Positions 1 through 10,921 of a DNA stretch of 64,000 bases are shown in pieces. A program made the position numbers and the translations under genes. This stretch comes from OLB7 sp966250335. GTDB taxonomy: Bacteria > Bacteroidota > Ignavibacteria > OLB7. Location: positions 109,875 through 173,874 of the forward strand of contig CBINGZ010000007.1 of NCBI GenBank assembly GCA_966250335.1, read 5' to 3'. Each line of letters starts with the position of its first letter. The first letter of the stretch is position 1. The notes beneath the pieces were generated by a model. The model was given only the letters and a program-made list of their open reading frames with translations, was not told the origin of the DNA and searched no databases.

Positions 1-2
1 GC

Positions 3-266
3 GTTGAGGATACGCCCGGTGTCGTCGCGGGCGCCGCGATCTACCCGAACCCCGCATCCTCGACCGTCACGCTCCGCTATGACGGGGGGACCGGACCGGT
101 CGTCGTCACCGTCGTCGACATCACGGGTCGCGTCCTCTCCTCCGAGACGGTCGCCCGCCTCGTCGACCACAGGCTGGACGTCTCGGGACTCGGGGAGGGA
201 TCGTACTTCGCACGGATTCGCTCCGCCGCCGGCATCGTCACGCTGCCGTTCACGGTGGTCCGCTAG
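3..266 (+). CDS. C-terminal end of a T9SS-secreted protein (5' partial)
   Basis: The reading frame is open from the window edge to a TAG at 264-266 and gives about 87 residues. They contain the hallmark of a T9SS type-A sorting domain: an IYPNPASS motif near the start, a V-D-I-T-G-R strand in the middle, an L-G-E-G-SYFARI stretch, and a short hydrophobic end. In this family the domain directs export across the outer membrane through the type IX system and is removed or anchored at the surface. The catalytic or binding part lies outside the window, so the function of the protein cannot be given. A strong terminator follows 24 bases downstream. Confidence is high for the sorting domain and none can be given for the rest. 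Confidence 0.75.
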   Translation, partial: VEDTPGVVAGAAIYPNPASSTVTLRYDGGTGPVVVTVVDITGRVLSSETVARLVDHRLDVSGLGEGSYFARIRSAAGIVTLPFTVVR

Positions 267-289
267 AGACCGCAACAACGATGGATAGG

Positions 290-319
290 AAAGGGGAGCC
301 TCGTCAGGCTCCCCTTTTC
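290..319 (+). terminator. Rho-independent terminator
   Basis: AAGGGGAGCC and GGCTCCCCTT form a perfect stem around a TCGTCA loop, followed by a T-rich run. It closes the partial gene before the thiC leader begins. Confidence 0.85.
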
Positions 320-420
320 ATTTCCCCCCACCCCCTCTCCTGCCCGCTGAAACGGCCCTCCCTCCGTATTGGTTGTATCGACGGATTCCCCCATATTGCG
401 CCCATGTCGACAACGGCAGT

Positions 421-500
421 CTGCTGGGGGTGCCCCGCGTTACGGGGCTGAGATGATACCCTTTGAACCTGATACGGTTAGCACCGGCGCAGGGAAGCGG
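421..500 (+). promoter_or_regulatory. TPP riboswitch (THI element) in the thiC leader
   Basis: The conserved THI-box blocks appear in order: GGGGGTGCCCC, a short variable helix, GGCTGAGA, ATACCC, GAACCTGAT and GCAGGGAAG. CTGCT at 421-425 can pair with AGCGG at 496-500 to form the closing P1 helix. The aptamer lies 93 bases before the thiC ATG. I see no convincing intrinsic terminator in the spacer, and the thiC start lacks a good Shine-Dalgarno site, so control at translation initiation is the more likely mode (inference). It should bind thiamine pyrophosphate and repress thiC. No second copy is visible in front of thiO. Confidence 0.93.
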
Positions 501-593
501 CCAGGATGAACGCATCGTCCCATCCCCTCTCTCCCTTCCCCGCCACGACTCCGACATTCGATTCCCTTCACGATACATTTCACGGACGCAGCC

Positions 594-2471
<1,878 letters not shown>

Positions 2472-2516
2472 TACGCAGCTCATCGAACCGGAAGCCGTTC
2501 AGCGGCCGGCGACAAC

Positions 2517-2553
2517 CAAAAAGGCGACCACGATTCGTGGCCGCCTTTTTCGT
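2517..2553. terminator. Bidirectional terminator between thiC and the T9SS cargo gene
   Basis: AAAAAGGCGACCA and TGGCCGCCTTTTT form a stem with one mismatch around a CGATTCG loop, with A and T runs on either side. It sits between convergent genes and can serve both strands. Confidence 0.8.
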
Positions 2554-2580
2554 TCTATCGTTCCGGGAGGGAATATCCCC

Positions 2581-4365
2581 TTACGGCATGATCACCAGTC
2601 GTGTTCCTGAGGTGCTGCCCGATTCCGATATTCCCCGCAGCATGTAGACTCCGGCGGGAAGGCCGCGCAGGTCGATATCGAAGCCGTCGGGACCGATCGT
2701 CGCCGGCGGGTCGAAGCGCCGGACCTCGGCCCCGGTCATATCGCACAGAGAGATCGCGATCATCGACCCGGCTTCGTCACGGAGCGTGACGATCGCTCTC
2801 TGCCGTGCGGGATTGGGGCGCACGATCGGTCCGGCGGCGGGCTCCGCGGGGTTCTCCACCCCCGTGCTCTGCGAGACGGTGAACTCCCACTCCTCCGCGT
2901 CGATCGTGGTGGTCCCCCGCAGCAGGGTCATGACGATCCGGAACTTCCCCGGAAGACTCGACCTGAACGCCGGCAGCTTCATCTCGAGCGTCGCATCGGG
3001 TCCTATCACCTCCTGATATTCTTCACGTCCGTAGACCGGCCCTCCCACCGAGTTCGAGATGCTCGCCCGCAGGGTGACCCCCCTGCCGCTCAACGTGCTG
3101 TCGTCGTTGACGACGAACGCCGACACGGGAATCAGGGCGTCAAGATTGTAGACCCCATCCTTGACCGGAGATCGCGCCCCCGTCTCCGGCTCCACGATAT
3201 GGAATCTGGTACTCGATCGCGTCGCGGTATCGATCGCCACGTTGAAGCTCCACGACACCGAATCGATCACCTGCTCCCGGAAGATCGCCTGATAGAGCAC
3301 ACGGTAGCGCCCGGTATCGGGCGGATTGAATATCGTATTCCCCAGAAGCCTGGAGTCTCCCGGAATCGGGATATTGATGTTGCTCTCATTTGTAAAGACA
3401 GGCTCCCCCTTCGCGTCGAAGATCCGTCCCCTCACGATAAACGTCGTCGTCGGCTTCGTCCCCGCGTTCCTGACCGAGAAACGGGGACGAATCGAACTGC
3501 TCTCGAGATAGGTGCTGTCCGCGGTGGGGGCGACGCCGGGGGTCGTGGGACCGCCGAGCCTGACCGTCGGTATATCCTGCGGGTCGGGAAGGATCGAGAA
3601 GCACCAGTCGGCGGTGTCGAGCTGTGTGATCCCGTCTCTCAGACCGAGGGAGAGACAGTAGGTCCCCTCCACCTGGGTGTAAGCATCGAAGTACCTGGTC
3701 TCCACGTAGCCGGAATCGTTCGGGCCGATCGTGGGGGTGGAGATGGTGGCGCCGAAGATCGACGCGCTTCCCCTGCGGATCACGATCCCCATCATCGCTC
3801 CGACCGACGTTACATCGGATCGGTTCACGACCATCATGCGGATCGGGATGACCGGGCTGTGATGATAGGAGCTGTCGCGGCGGGGATGCGTCCCCGGCCC
3901 TCCGGGGTTCGAGAAACGGAGATCGGGGAGCTTCCCCCCGACGGCGACGATCGTCCAGACAATCGAATCGCGATATGTCGCCTCGGCGTCCCAGACGCCG
4001 AAGACGAGTCGGTAGGTTCCCGGCTGCGTCGGGATGAATCCTCCGTAGTCGAGAATTCCCTTGTCCCATCCGCCGCTCAGCATGATCGTATCCGCCAGCA
4101 CCTGCGCTCCGAAGGGATCATAGATCCGGCAGTCGAAGCTGAACCCGACGATGTAATCCGCGGTATCCTTCGTGAACGTCATGTTCACCGGGACGACACG
4201 ATCGACCGGATATCTGGCGCCGTTCAGCGGCGATACCATCGGGTCCGCGTTGGTGCTGAACTCGATACGTTTCGCCGAGGAGACCGAGGCCCCATCCTGC
4301 GCGAACGCCGCGCAGGGCCCCAGTAAAAGGGATAGCAGGAAGATGTAGGAGGTAAGTATCTTCAT
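2581..4365 (-). CDS. Secreted protein with T9SS type-A sorting domain
   Basis: The 594-residue product starts with a clear signal peptide (MKILTSYIFLLSLLLGPCAAFAQ). The body holds several beta-rich repeats of about 110-130 residues that resemble immunoglobulin-like or CARDB-like modules: each has an S-N-P-G or S-x-P-x-P lead, then a pattern of V-V-N-R-S-D-V-T, and a closing W-x-F/I-x-V. The last 85 residues form a T9SS type-A domain with PIVRPNPARQ, L-C-D-M-T-G-A-E-V and L-P-A-G-V-Y-M-L. It is probably exported to the cell surface as an adhesive or structural protein. No catalytic motif is visible and the specific role is unknown. Confidence 0.7.
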   Translation of the reverse strand: MKILTSYIFLLSLLLGPCAAFAQDGASVSSAKRIEFSTNADPMVSPLNGARYPVDRVVPVNMTFTKDTADYIVGFSFDCRIYDPFGAQVLADTIMLSGGWDKGILDYGGFIPTQPGTYRLVFGVWDAEATYRDSIVWTIVAVGGKLPDLRFSNPGGPGTHPRRDSSYHHSPVIPIRMMVVNRSDVTSVGAMMGIVIRRGSASIFGATISTPTIGPNDSGYVETRYFDAYTQVEGTYCLSLGLRDGITQLDTADWCFSILPDPQDIPTVRLGGPTTPGVAPTADSTYLESSSIRPRFSVRNAGTKPTTTFIVRGRIFDAKGEPVFTNESNINIPIPGDSRLLGNTIFNPPDTGRYRVLYQAIFREQVIDSVSWSFNVAIDTATRSSTRFHIVEPETGARSPVKDGVYNLDALIPVSAFVVNDDSTLSGRGVTLRASISNSVGGPVYGREEYQEVIGPDATLEMKLPAFRSSLPGKFRIVMTLLRGTTTIDAEEWEFTVSQSTGVENPAEPAAGPIVRPNPARQRAIVTLRDEAGSMIAISLCDMTGAEVRRFDPPATIGPDGFDIDLRGLPAGVYMLRGISESGSTSGTRLVIMP

Positions 4366-4584
4366 ATCGCCTTGAACGGTTAATGAACTTGCTGTTGAGC
4401 GTTGGGACGTTACAAATCACGTGCCATCGATGCAACCCGCCGCCGATCATTCCATCCCTGCTATATGAAAGGGGGTGTCAGGCGGCATCCCTGTCGTTCG
4501 TCTTCTCTCCGTACGCCGTGAGCGCGCCCGGCGGTTCCGTTCGTGGAGACTGCGCGCCCCCCATTCGATTCATCAGGAGCGAAC

Positions 4585-5577
4585 ATGCGACATCTCCTTC
4601 ACACTCTGGCCTCCCTCCTCCCCACCGCGTTTCTCGCCGTCGGCTGTCAGCCCGTGGCCGACCCGCCCGCCCCGGTAAAAGCCCGGGACGTCGCATGGAT
4701 GCGGTCGACGACCGACTCGATTCCGCGCGCCGTCCCCAGGCTGGCGGTCACCCCGGCCGGGACCGTGTTTGCCGCGACCAGTGAGGGAGTCTACGCCACG
4801 ACGGACCGGGGCGTCACCTGGACCCGGATGAAGGAGGGACACACGACCGATCTCGCGGTCGGCGGCAACGGGGAGATCTTCGCCACGCAGAACGGGGTTC
4901 TCTTCAGGTCGTTGAACAACGGGGGGATCTGGACCCCGCAACTGACCGAACAGATGCTCTACGGAACCCCTCTCATCGCCGATCCGAGCGGAGAGATCTA
5001 TGTGGGAGGAAACGGCAGGCTCTACCATTCGGCGGCGAACGCGTCGGGCTGGAGTTCCATCGACACGATCCCGACGGGATACGGGCTGTTCCGGGAGGTT
5101 CTCATCCATACCCCTTCGGTGCGGCTCATCGGCACGAACGGATACGGGATCGTCCGCTCGAGCGACGGCGGGAAAACCTGGACGAAGGTGGATAACAAGA
5201 AGATCACGACGGTGATGTCGATGGTGAGCGGCCTTGCGGGTGAAATCTATGTCGCATCGCTCGAATCCTCCGAGAACAGCTATATACAGACCACGCTCTT
5301 CCACCGCTCCACCGACAACGGCGTCACCTGGTCACGGCTCGGCGAAGGGCTGAAAGCAAACGCCCTCATCAACGAGCTGATGATCAACAAGCACGGCCAC
5401 CTCTATGCCGGGACGTACGAGGGGGTCTTCCGTTCCACCGACAACGGCATCACCTGGACGCCGTTCACAACCGGTATGACCGGCCGCAGCGCCTACACCC
5501 TCACAACCGACCACGACGGCTATATCTACGTCGGAAGCGATTCGGGAGTATATCGGAGTATAGAACCTTCATACTGA
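4585..5577 (+). CDS. Asp-box (BNR/sortilin-like) beta-propeller lipoprotein
   Basis: The start at 4585 was chosen over the longer frame from 4543 because an AGGAG lies just upstream and the protein then begins with a lipoprotein signal ending in FLAVGC (acylated Cys21). The rest of the 330 residues carries at least five Asp-box motifs of the S/T-x-D/N-x-G-x-T/I-W type (TDRGVTW, NNGGIW, SDGGKTW, TDNGVTW, TDNGITW), each in a repeat of about 45-55 residues. This is the pattern of sortilin/BNR or YCF48-like beta-propellers. No sialidase active-site arginines stand out, so binding rather than catalysis is more likely. It is divergent from the preceding T9SS cargo gene and followed by a hairpin terminator. 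Confidence 0.8.
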   Translation: MRHLLHTLASLLPTAFLAVGCQPVADPPAPVKARDVAWMRSTTDSIPRAVPRLAVTPAGTVFAATSEGVYATTDRGVTWTRMKEGHTTDLAVGGNGEIFATQNGVLFRSLNNGGIWTPQLTEQMLYGTPLIADPSGEIYVGGNGRLYHSAANASGWSSIDTIPTGYGLFREVLIHTPSVRLIGTNGYGIVRSSDGGKTWTKVDNKKITTVMSMVSGLAGEIYVASLESSENSYIQTTLFHRSTDNGVTWSRLGEGLKANALINELMINKHGHLYAGTYEGVFRSTDNGITWTPFTTGMTGRSAYTLTTDHDGYIYVGSDSGVYRSIEPSY

Positions 5578-5578
5578 C

Positions 5579-5608
5579 ACGGCCGTTGCCTGGACGCGGC
5601 CGTTTCCT
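5579..5608 (+). terminator. Hairpin terminator after the Asp-box gene
   Basis: ACGGCCG at 5579-5585 and CGGCCGT at 5597-5603 pair perfectly and are followed by TTCCTT. A second copy of the element CGGCCGTTTCCTT follows at 5614-5626. Confidence 0.6.
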
Positions 5609-5629
5609 TACACGGCCGTTTCCTTCTTC

Positions 5630-5700
5630 CAGCCCCTGTAGGGGCGAACCATATGTAGCCCCGACGTTTCCCGTTATTTCTTCAGCGCCGTTGGCGCGCA
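5630..5700. repeat. Pair of short GC-rich palindromes in an intergenic region
   Basis: The gene-free stretch 5578-5910 holds GCCCC-TGTA-GGGGC at 5632-5645 and GCGCC-GTT-GGCGC at 5685-5697. The first resembles widely dispersed intergenic palindromes of the GTAGGGGCGAACC type, and a related element lies at 38837-38870. The remainder of the stretch (5701-5910) shows nothing I can assign except the likely promoter region of the next gene. Confidence 0.35.
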
Positions 5701-5910
5701 CCGGTCTTCTTCCCGCAGCAGGGAAGAAACGGATGAACGCGGCCGACCCGCCGGAAACGCCTTCGCAGGCCGATGAAGCGCAACAGGTGATGCGTACAAT
5801 TCATCCCCCCCACCTTTTGATTATTCAAACGACACCGACAATTTGCCGCTGTTCCAGGCCGATACGGGACGGCGGGGGCCGCCTGTCGATCAACGATATT
5901 TTTCTTTCTG

Positions 5911-7569
5911 ATGAACTCCGCACAACCGAAGCGGAAGATGCGCGGACGATCCGGCCACGACTCCCGGAACCGGATCGCCGAGATCGGCGCGCTGCTGCGA
6001 ACCGACCCGCACGCAGCGGCCGAGCTTGCCGCACGGCTCTGCGCCCGCCCGGAGAGGGGCGCGGACGATGACCCGGCCGACTATGCAAGGCTTCTCTACC
6101 TCTGGGGACAGGCGCTCTACCAGCTCGGCGACTACGACGAAGCCACATCGCGATACGAGATGGCCTTCCGCGCGCTGGTCGATCATGCCCGGGCGTACGA
6201 ACGGCTCGCCGCCCAGATCCTGGGGGGACTCGGGCTGGCGCGCTACCGGCTCGGCGATCTGGCCGGCGCTCTGGGGTTCCTCCGGAGCGGACTCGACTAC
6301 GCCGCGCCGGGCGAGGATGAGTGGATCAGACTGATGGGGAACAGCGCGCTGGTCTATCGCGAGATCGGCTCCTACGAACAGGCGCTCGCCGTGCTTCTGG
6401 AGATGCTCACCATCTGCGGCGATAACGCCGAGGCTCCCCTCTACAGCATCTTCGACAGCATCGCCACCGTCTACGCGGTCCTCGGCGACTACGACAACTG
6501 CTTCGACTACCAGCAGCGCGCGCTCCGGACCGCACGCGAACGCTCCAACCGCGCCGGAGAGGCGATGGCGCTCGGGAATCTGGGAGCATCGCACAACGAT
6601 GTGGGGAGATACGACGAAGCCCTCTCCTACCTCCAGGAAGCTCTCCGCCTGAACCGCGAACTGGAGGATGTGGAAGGGGAAGCGCGAGCCCTGCACAACA
6701 TCGGAGTGAGCTATGATCGGCTTGGGAAATTCAGCCTCGCCCTACGATATTTCAGGACCTCGATAGGAACCTTGAAGAACCGTGCGCGGACCGACAGTCT
6801 CCCCAACTCCCTGGCGAGCATGGGAAGCATCCTCCGTAAGCAGGGGAAACCGGCGGAGGCCGCCCGGATGCTGACCCGCGCCCTGAAGATCGCCGACGAG
6901 AACCTGGACCTGGAGCTCCAGTGCCGGATCCATGAGGAGCTTGCGGACGCCCACGAGGCAACAGGATCGCTCCACGATGCGCTCACCCACCACCGCCGGT
7001 TCACCGAGCTGCGCGAGATCGCCAACAACGACAGAACACGACGCGCCGTCGCCGAACTGCAGATCCGGTTCGACGTGGAACGGGCCGGGAACGAACGGGA
7101 GATCTACAGACTGAAAAGCGAACGGCTGGAACAGGATCTCCTGCTGAAGAACGCCGAGCTCACCACCATGGCGCTCCGCCTGATGGAGCGGGGAGAAGCG
7201 CTGGCATCGATGAAGGATGAGATCTCGGAGGCGCTCACGAAACCGCCCGCCGCCGTCGGCACCGTCCTGAAGACCGTGCTCCGCAGGGTCGACGCCGACG
7301 GAGACCCCGGAGAGGACAGCGATTCCTTCCTCCGCCAGTTCATGCAGGTCCACCCCACCTACCTGAAGACCCTCTCCGAAGCGTACCCGAAGCTCTCCCC
7401 CTCCGAACTGAAGATCTGCGCCCTGCTGAAGGTGAACCTGAGCAGCAAGGAGATAGCCCGGCTGCTGCATGTATCGATTCGCGATATCGAAAACCACCGC
7501 TACCGTCTCCGCAGGAAACTGGGGCTGGAGAGGTCGGTCAATCTCACCTCCTTCCTCGCCGGCATCTGA
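5911..7569 (+). CDS. TPR-repeat transcriptional regulator with LuxR-like HTH
   Basis: The 552-residue cytoplasmic protein has no signal peptide. Residues from about 30 to 370 are tetratricopeptide repeats, seen as repeated A-x-x-x-L-G-x-x-Y/A patterns such as LGNLGASHNDVGRYDEALSY. A helical, probably coiled-coil region (about 375-440, rich in E, R and L) follows. The last 70 residues hold a helix-turn-helix reading LSPSELKICALLKVNLSSKEIARLL, then VSIRDIENHRYRLRRKLGL, which matches the LuxR/GerE class. This arrangement is common in Bacteroidetes, where such proteins are usually intracellular regulators. No transmembrane helix is visible between the TPR region and the HTH. It precedes the ankyrin gene by 65 bases on the same strand, which might be a target (inference). 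Confidence 0.8.
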   Translation: MNSAQPKRKMRGRSGHDSRNRIAEIGALLRTDPHAAAELAARLCARPERGADDDPADYARLLYLWGQALYQLGDYDEATSRYEMAFRALVDHARAYERLAAQILGGLGLARYRLGDLAGALGFLRSGLDYAAPGEDEWIRLMGNSALVYREIGSYEQALAVLLEMLTICGDNAEAPLYSIFDSIATVYAVLGDYDNCFDYQQRALRTARERSNRAGEAMALGNLGASHNDVGRYDEALSYLQEALRLNRELEDVEGEARALHNIGVSYDRLGKFSLALRYFRTSIGTLKNRARTDSLPNSLASMGSILRKQGKPAEAARMLTRALKIADENLDLELQCRIHEELADAHEATGSLHDALTHHRRFTELREIANNDRTRRAVAELQIRFDVERAGNEREIYRLKSERLEQDLLLKNAELTTMALRLMERGEALASMKDEISEALTKPPAAVGTVLKTVLRRVDADGDPGEDSDSFLRQFMQVHPTYLKTLSEAYPKLSPSELKICALLKVNLSSKEIARLLHVSIRDIENHRYRLRRKLGLERSVNLTSFLAGI

Positions 7570-7634
7570 TCCTCTTCACGGGGTAGGCGCCATGTAGTAG
7601 TATTAGAGTAGCGACCCCGGTCGAGGGGGTTCGT

Positions 7635-9254
7635 ATGTTGACCCCGATCCCGATCATGGAGATCACGGACTCTACCAACCAAGGCTTCACCGAATCGCGA
7701 CTCATGTCCGCCCATCAGAGAACGATCGCGCCGACACTGGCGCTCCTGCTGTTTGCCGCATCGTCGGCCGCGGCGCAGACCATCCACGAGGCAGTCGACC
7801 GCGACGACACGGCGCTTGCCGCGAGACTGCTGAAGAAGGATCGCAGGTTGATACATGCGACCGGTGAGATGGAGTACACGCCACTGCATCGCGCAGTGAT
7901 AAGATCCTCGGAAGGGATGGTGCGCCTCCTGCTCCGCTACGCGCCGGACGTCAACGCGCGCGACTTCGTCGGCCTTTCGCCCCTCCATTACGCCTCCACG
8001 ACCGGGGTCGCCGAGCTTTTGATCGAGGCGAACGCGATCGTCGACGATCAGGACGACGTCTCCGCGACCCCGCTGCACGATGCGGCCAGACGTGGGGTGA
8101 TCGATGTGGTCCGGCTCCTGCTGGAGCACGGCGCCGATCCGAACGAACGGGACGCCGACGGCATGACTCCGCTGATGTATGCGGTCCAGAGCATCGACCC
8201 GGCCCTCATCCCCCTTCTGCTCGACGGCGGCGCCCTGATCGATCTTCAGGATACCTACGGCCGCACCGCGCTCTATATCGCCGCGGAAGCAGGGAGGCCC
8301 GGCATGGTGGTGACACTGCTCGAGCATGAAGCCGACAGAACATTGATGGATCGCAACGGCCTCACCCCCTACGATCGCGCGGTCGAAGGGGGGTTTATCG
8401 AGATACAGGATATATTGGGAGACGATACGTCGATCCCCGTGGAGCAGCCCGACTACCCGAACGTCGAGGAGGAGGAACGTCCCGTCACGCCGCTGATGCG
8501 GGCGCTCGACGACGGCGGGATCGAGGTCGCGCGCTCGATCATCGAGAGCGGAACCGAGGATCTTGCGACCGACGGCCCCGACATCCTGGCCCGTGCCGTT
8601 CCATATCGTGACCTGATCGATCTTCTTCTCGACAACGGCGCCGCCGTCGATTTCCCCGGTGACGGGATCGGGGCCACGGCGCTCCACCGCGCCGCCTCTC
8701 TTGGGGAGGCCGATCTTGTCGAACATCTTCTTGAACGGGGAGCGAGGATCGACGCCCACACGACGACGTGGGACGACGGCGACACACCGCTCCATCTTGC
8801 CGCGAAGAACGGAGGGGACGCCGCGGTCGAGGTTCTGCTGAAGCACGGGGCCGATCCGAACGCCCTTTCCCTCCGCGCCTCGGTCTCCCCACTTCATTAC
8901 GCCGCGGAGAACGGAAACGAGCGGGTGGTGGAACTCCTGATCGACTACGGCGCGAACGTCAACGACACGAGCATCGTCGGCGGCTGTACCCCTCTGCATT
9001 ATGCGGCGCGCGAGGGGCACGCGGAGGCGGCACGGCTGCTGCTGGAGCACGGGGCGTGGATCAACGCACAGGATTTCCGATCCCAGACCCCGCTCCACTG
9101 GGCCAGCTACGGCAGGCAGCTCGACCTGCTGAAGCTTCTTGTGGAATGGGGCGCCGACACCGGCCTCCTCGACTGGGGAGGACGCACCGCATGCGGCTAC
9201 GCGGCCGACTGGCCTGAAGGGATGGAGTTCCTGAAGAGCCGCACCCACAGATAG
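7635..9254 (+). CDS. Secreted ankyrin-repeat protein
   Basis: The product is made almost wholly of ankyrin repeats of about 33 residues, each with the TPLHxAAxxG-type core followed by V-x-x-L-L-x-x-G-A-D/N. About thirteen to fifteen repeats can be counted from residue 50 to the end. Two starts are possible. The ATG at 7635 has a GAGGGGG eight bases upstream. The ATG at 7704 gives a cleaner signal peptide (MSAHQRTIAPTLALLLFAASSAAAQ). In either case an export signal is present, so the protein is probably periplasmic or exposed and binds another protein. There is no enzyme domain. It is followed by a strong terminator. Confidence 0.85.
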   Translation: MLTPIPIMEITDSTNQGFTESRLMSAHQRTIAPTLALLLFAASSAAAQTIHEAVDRDDTALAARLLKKDRRLIHATGEMEYTPLHRAVIRSSEGMVRLLLRYAPDVNARDFVGLSPLHYASTTGVAELLIEANAIVDDQDDVSATPLHDAARRGVIDVVRLLLEHGADPNERDADGMTPLMYAVQSIDPALIPLLLDGGALIDLQDTYGRTALYIAAEAGRPGMVVTLLEHEADRTLMDRNGLTPYDRAVEGGFIEIQDILGDDTSIPVEQPDYPNVEEEERPVTPLMRALDDGGIEVARSIIESGTEDLATDGPDILARAVPYRDLIDLLLDNGAAVDFPGDGIGATALHRAASLGEADLVEHLLERGARIDAHTTTWDDGDTPLHLAAKNGGDAAVEVLLKHGADPNALSLRASVSPLHYAAENGNERVVELLIDYGANVNDTSIVGGCTPLHYAAREGHAEAARLLLEHGAWINAQDFRSQTPLHWASYGRQLDLLKLLVEWGADTGLLDWGGRTACGYAADWPEGMEFLKSRTHR

Positions 9255-9296
9255 CGGGAGCCCCGATCTCCTCACGATCGACATGTTCGAACATGC

Positions 9297-9332
9297 AAAA
9301 AGGGGTCCGGAGAAATCTCCGGACCCCTTTTC
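9297..9332. terminator. Strong rho-independent terminator
   Basis: AAAAGGGGTCCGGAGA and TCTCCGGACCCCTTTT pair perfectly around an AA loop, with A and T runs on both sides. It lies after the ankyrin gene. A perfect 14-bp palindrome (CATGTTCGAACATG, 9282-9295) precedes it. The rest of 9255-9594 shows no supported gene. Confidence 0.9.
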
Positions 9333-9594
9333 ATGCTTCACGCGGTCGTTCTCCGCCTGCCGCCTAGTTCGTCGACACCAGCCGCCAGTAGCCCGACACC
9401 TCCTCTCCTGCGGGGCTGGTTCCGGCCGGCCGAAGCCGGGAGGGGCTGAGTCGTTCCAAATATAAACGACCACGTTCATATGGAGCCTGAATCCGGACGG
9501 ATTGCACGACTCTTGCGGCATGTCGACCCGCCCCTCCGCCATGCCGCGGAAACCGTCGGGAAACAAGGCTGCCGGGGAGCAACTCCCGGAGATC

Positions 9595-10872
9595 TCACCT
9601 GGTAACATGCCGCCGCTCCTGCGGCTTCATCGCCCCGAACTCCTTCCGCCGCTCCAGCCGAAGCCTGCGCCAGTCGTCGAACTCCTTCGAGGCGACGAAT
9701 CTGTCGCGGATCTGCGGCGCGAGAGAATCGTTCACCGCCTTCTCCATCTCCTCCAGTTCCACCCCGAATCGTATCGCGATACTGTTCAACGAGGTGGTCG
9801 CCTCCTTGAACTCTCCGTAGAAGGTGTTGATGCGGAAGAGCTCCCAGTACGGCGCCCGCATGAACGGCTCCCCCTTGATCGCCCGCTTCATCCACTCCTT
9901 CCCCATCGCCGAGTCTCCGCTCCTTACCGCGATCACGCCGCGCAGATATTTCAGGTAGGGATCGCCGTCGACCAGCGAATCGAGACGTTCGACGGAAGAG
10001 AGCGCGGCGGGATAACTTCGCAACGCGAAATGTTTCTCGATCGCCGCCAGATGCGTGCCGGGTTCGTCGGGATAGATCCTCATCCAGCGGTCGAGAGCGT
10101 CGATCAGATCGGGGCCGCCGATCTTCCGCGCCGCAGTACGATATATCATGAGCGCGCCGCGCGTTTCGGCCGGTTCCGCGGGGAGCCCCTTGTAGAGAGC
10201 GACGACCTCCGCGTGCCTCCCCTCGGCGGTGAGCCGACGCGCCTCCTCATGGAACCTGCGAACCTCGGGAGAAGTGATGTCGTCCGCCTCCCCCGCTCCC
10301 TCCTTGAAGTAGGAGCCGCCGCCGTTCAGAATGATCGTATCGCGCAGACGCCGGCTCCACGGCAGGCCGATGGAGTAGTCGTGGATATCCACAAGGGCCG
10401 CGAGATATCTCCCGTGCATGAGACGACTTTCGAATATGAGATCGTGATACGAGAGAACTCCCTCCGCCGACAGCTCCCGCGCAAGGATGCGCGACTCCCC
10501 CCGGGGCATGTAGAACTGCAGAACCGTATAGCTCCCTCCCCCTTTCGTCGCCTCCAGAAGGGGAGCGGCCACCACGCGCCAGCCGTGATAGAGACGGGTG
10601 AGGTCCGTGGCGTGGGCCGCGGTCATCTCCTGCCCCGCCGCGCTCCGCTGGATCATGCGCGGCATGTCGATCGAACCGGGCGCGTCGAACTCCCTGATCT
10701 CACCGGCGGAGACGGCATCGGCAAGATTGTTCGCGATGGAGACGCAGAGTCCGGGGGAGGGAGGGAACTTCGTTCCGGCATCGGCCTTCTTTTTCCGGGC
10801 GAGCCCGCAGGCGCCGGTGAAGAGAACGAGGAGAGCAGCAAGAACGAATCGAAGGGAAAAGGGGAAGTTCAT
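9595..10872 (-). CDS. TPR-like lipoprotein, member of a three-gene family
   Basis: The start at 10872 gives a lipoprotein signal (MNFPFSLRFVLAALLVLFTGAC); the longer frame from 10968 adds an implausible cytoplasmic leader. The 425-residue protein has no known catalytic motif. Its C-terminal half has TPR-like helices: an S-S-V-E-R-L-D-S-L-V-D-G-D-P-Y-L-K-Y-L-R element, then G-D-S-A-M-G-K-E-W-M, and a final charged region E-F-D-D-W-R-R-L-R. The genes at 23496-24692 and 24771-25973 have the same order of parts (lipobox, a region with D-L-x-F-x-x, the VDRLDAAxxGDPYL segment and a terminal W-K-K/E-R-Y), so I treat them as paralogs. The function is unknown. It is divergent from the LD-carboxypeptidase gene. 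Confidence 0.7.
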   Translation of the reverse strand: MNFPFSLRFVLAALLVLFTGACGLARKKKADAGTKFPPSPGLCVSIANNLADAVSAGEIREFDAPGSIDMPRMIQRSAAGQEMTAAHATDLTRLYHGWRVVAAPLLEATKGGGSYTVLQFYMPRGESRILARELSAEGVLSYHDLIFESRLMHGRYLAALVDIHDYSIGLPWSRRLRDTIILNGGGSYFKEGAGEADDITSPEVRRFHEEARRLTAEGRHAEVVALYKGLPAEPAETRGALMIYRTAARKIGGPDLIDALDRWMRIYPDEPGTHLAAIEKHFALRSYPAALSSVERLDSLVDGDPYLKYLRGVIAVRSGDSAMGKEWMKRAIKGEPFMRAPYWELFRINTFYGEFKEATTSLNSIAIRFGVELEEMEKAVNDSLAPQIRDRFVASKEFDDWRRLRLERRKEFGAMKPQERRHVTR

Positions 10873-10921
10873 TGTCGTGAAAAAGAAAAGGAGTGAAATC
10901 TGCCGACGGCATCGATATTCG

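Noticed and set aside
9282..9295. Palindrome CATGTTCGAACATG as a LexA-type box
   Set aside because: It lies between a gene end and a terminator, not in a promoter, and no SOS gene is near.
9364..9582. Minus-strand frame of 72 codons ending just before the 9297 terminator
   Set aside because: No start with a ribosome site, Arg-rich and low complexity. It overlaps the 5' side of no known gene and gives no recognisable domain.
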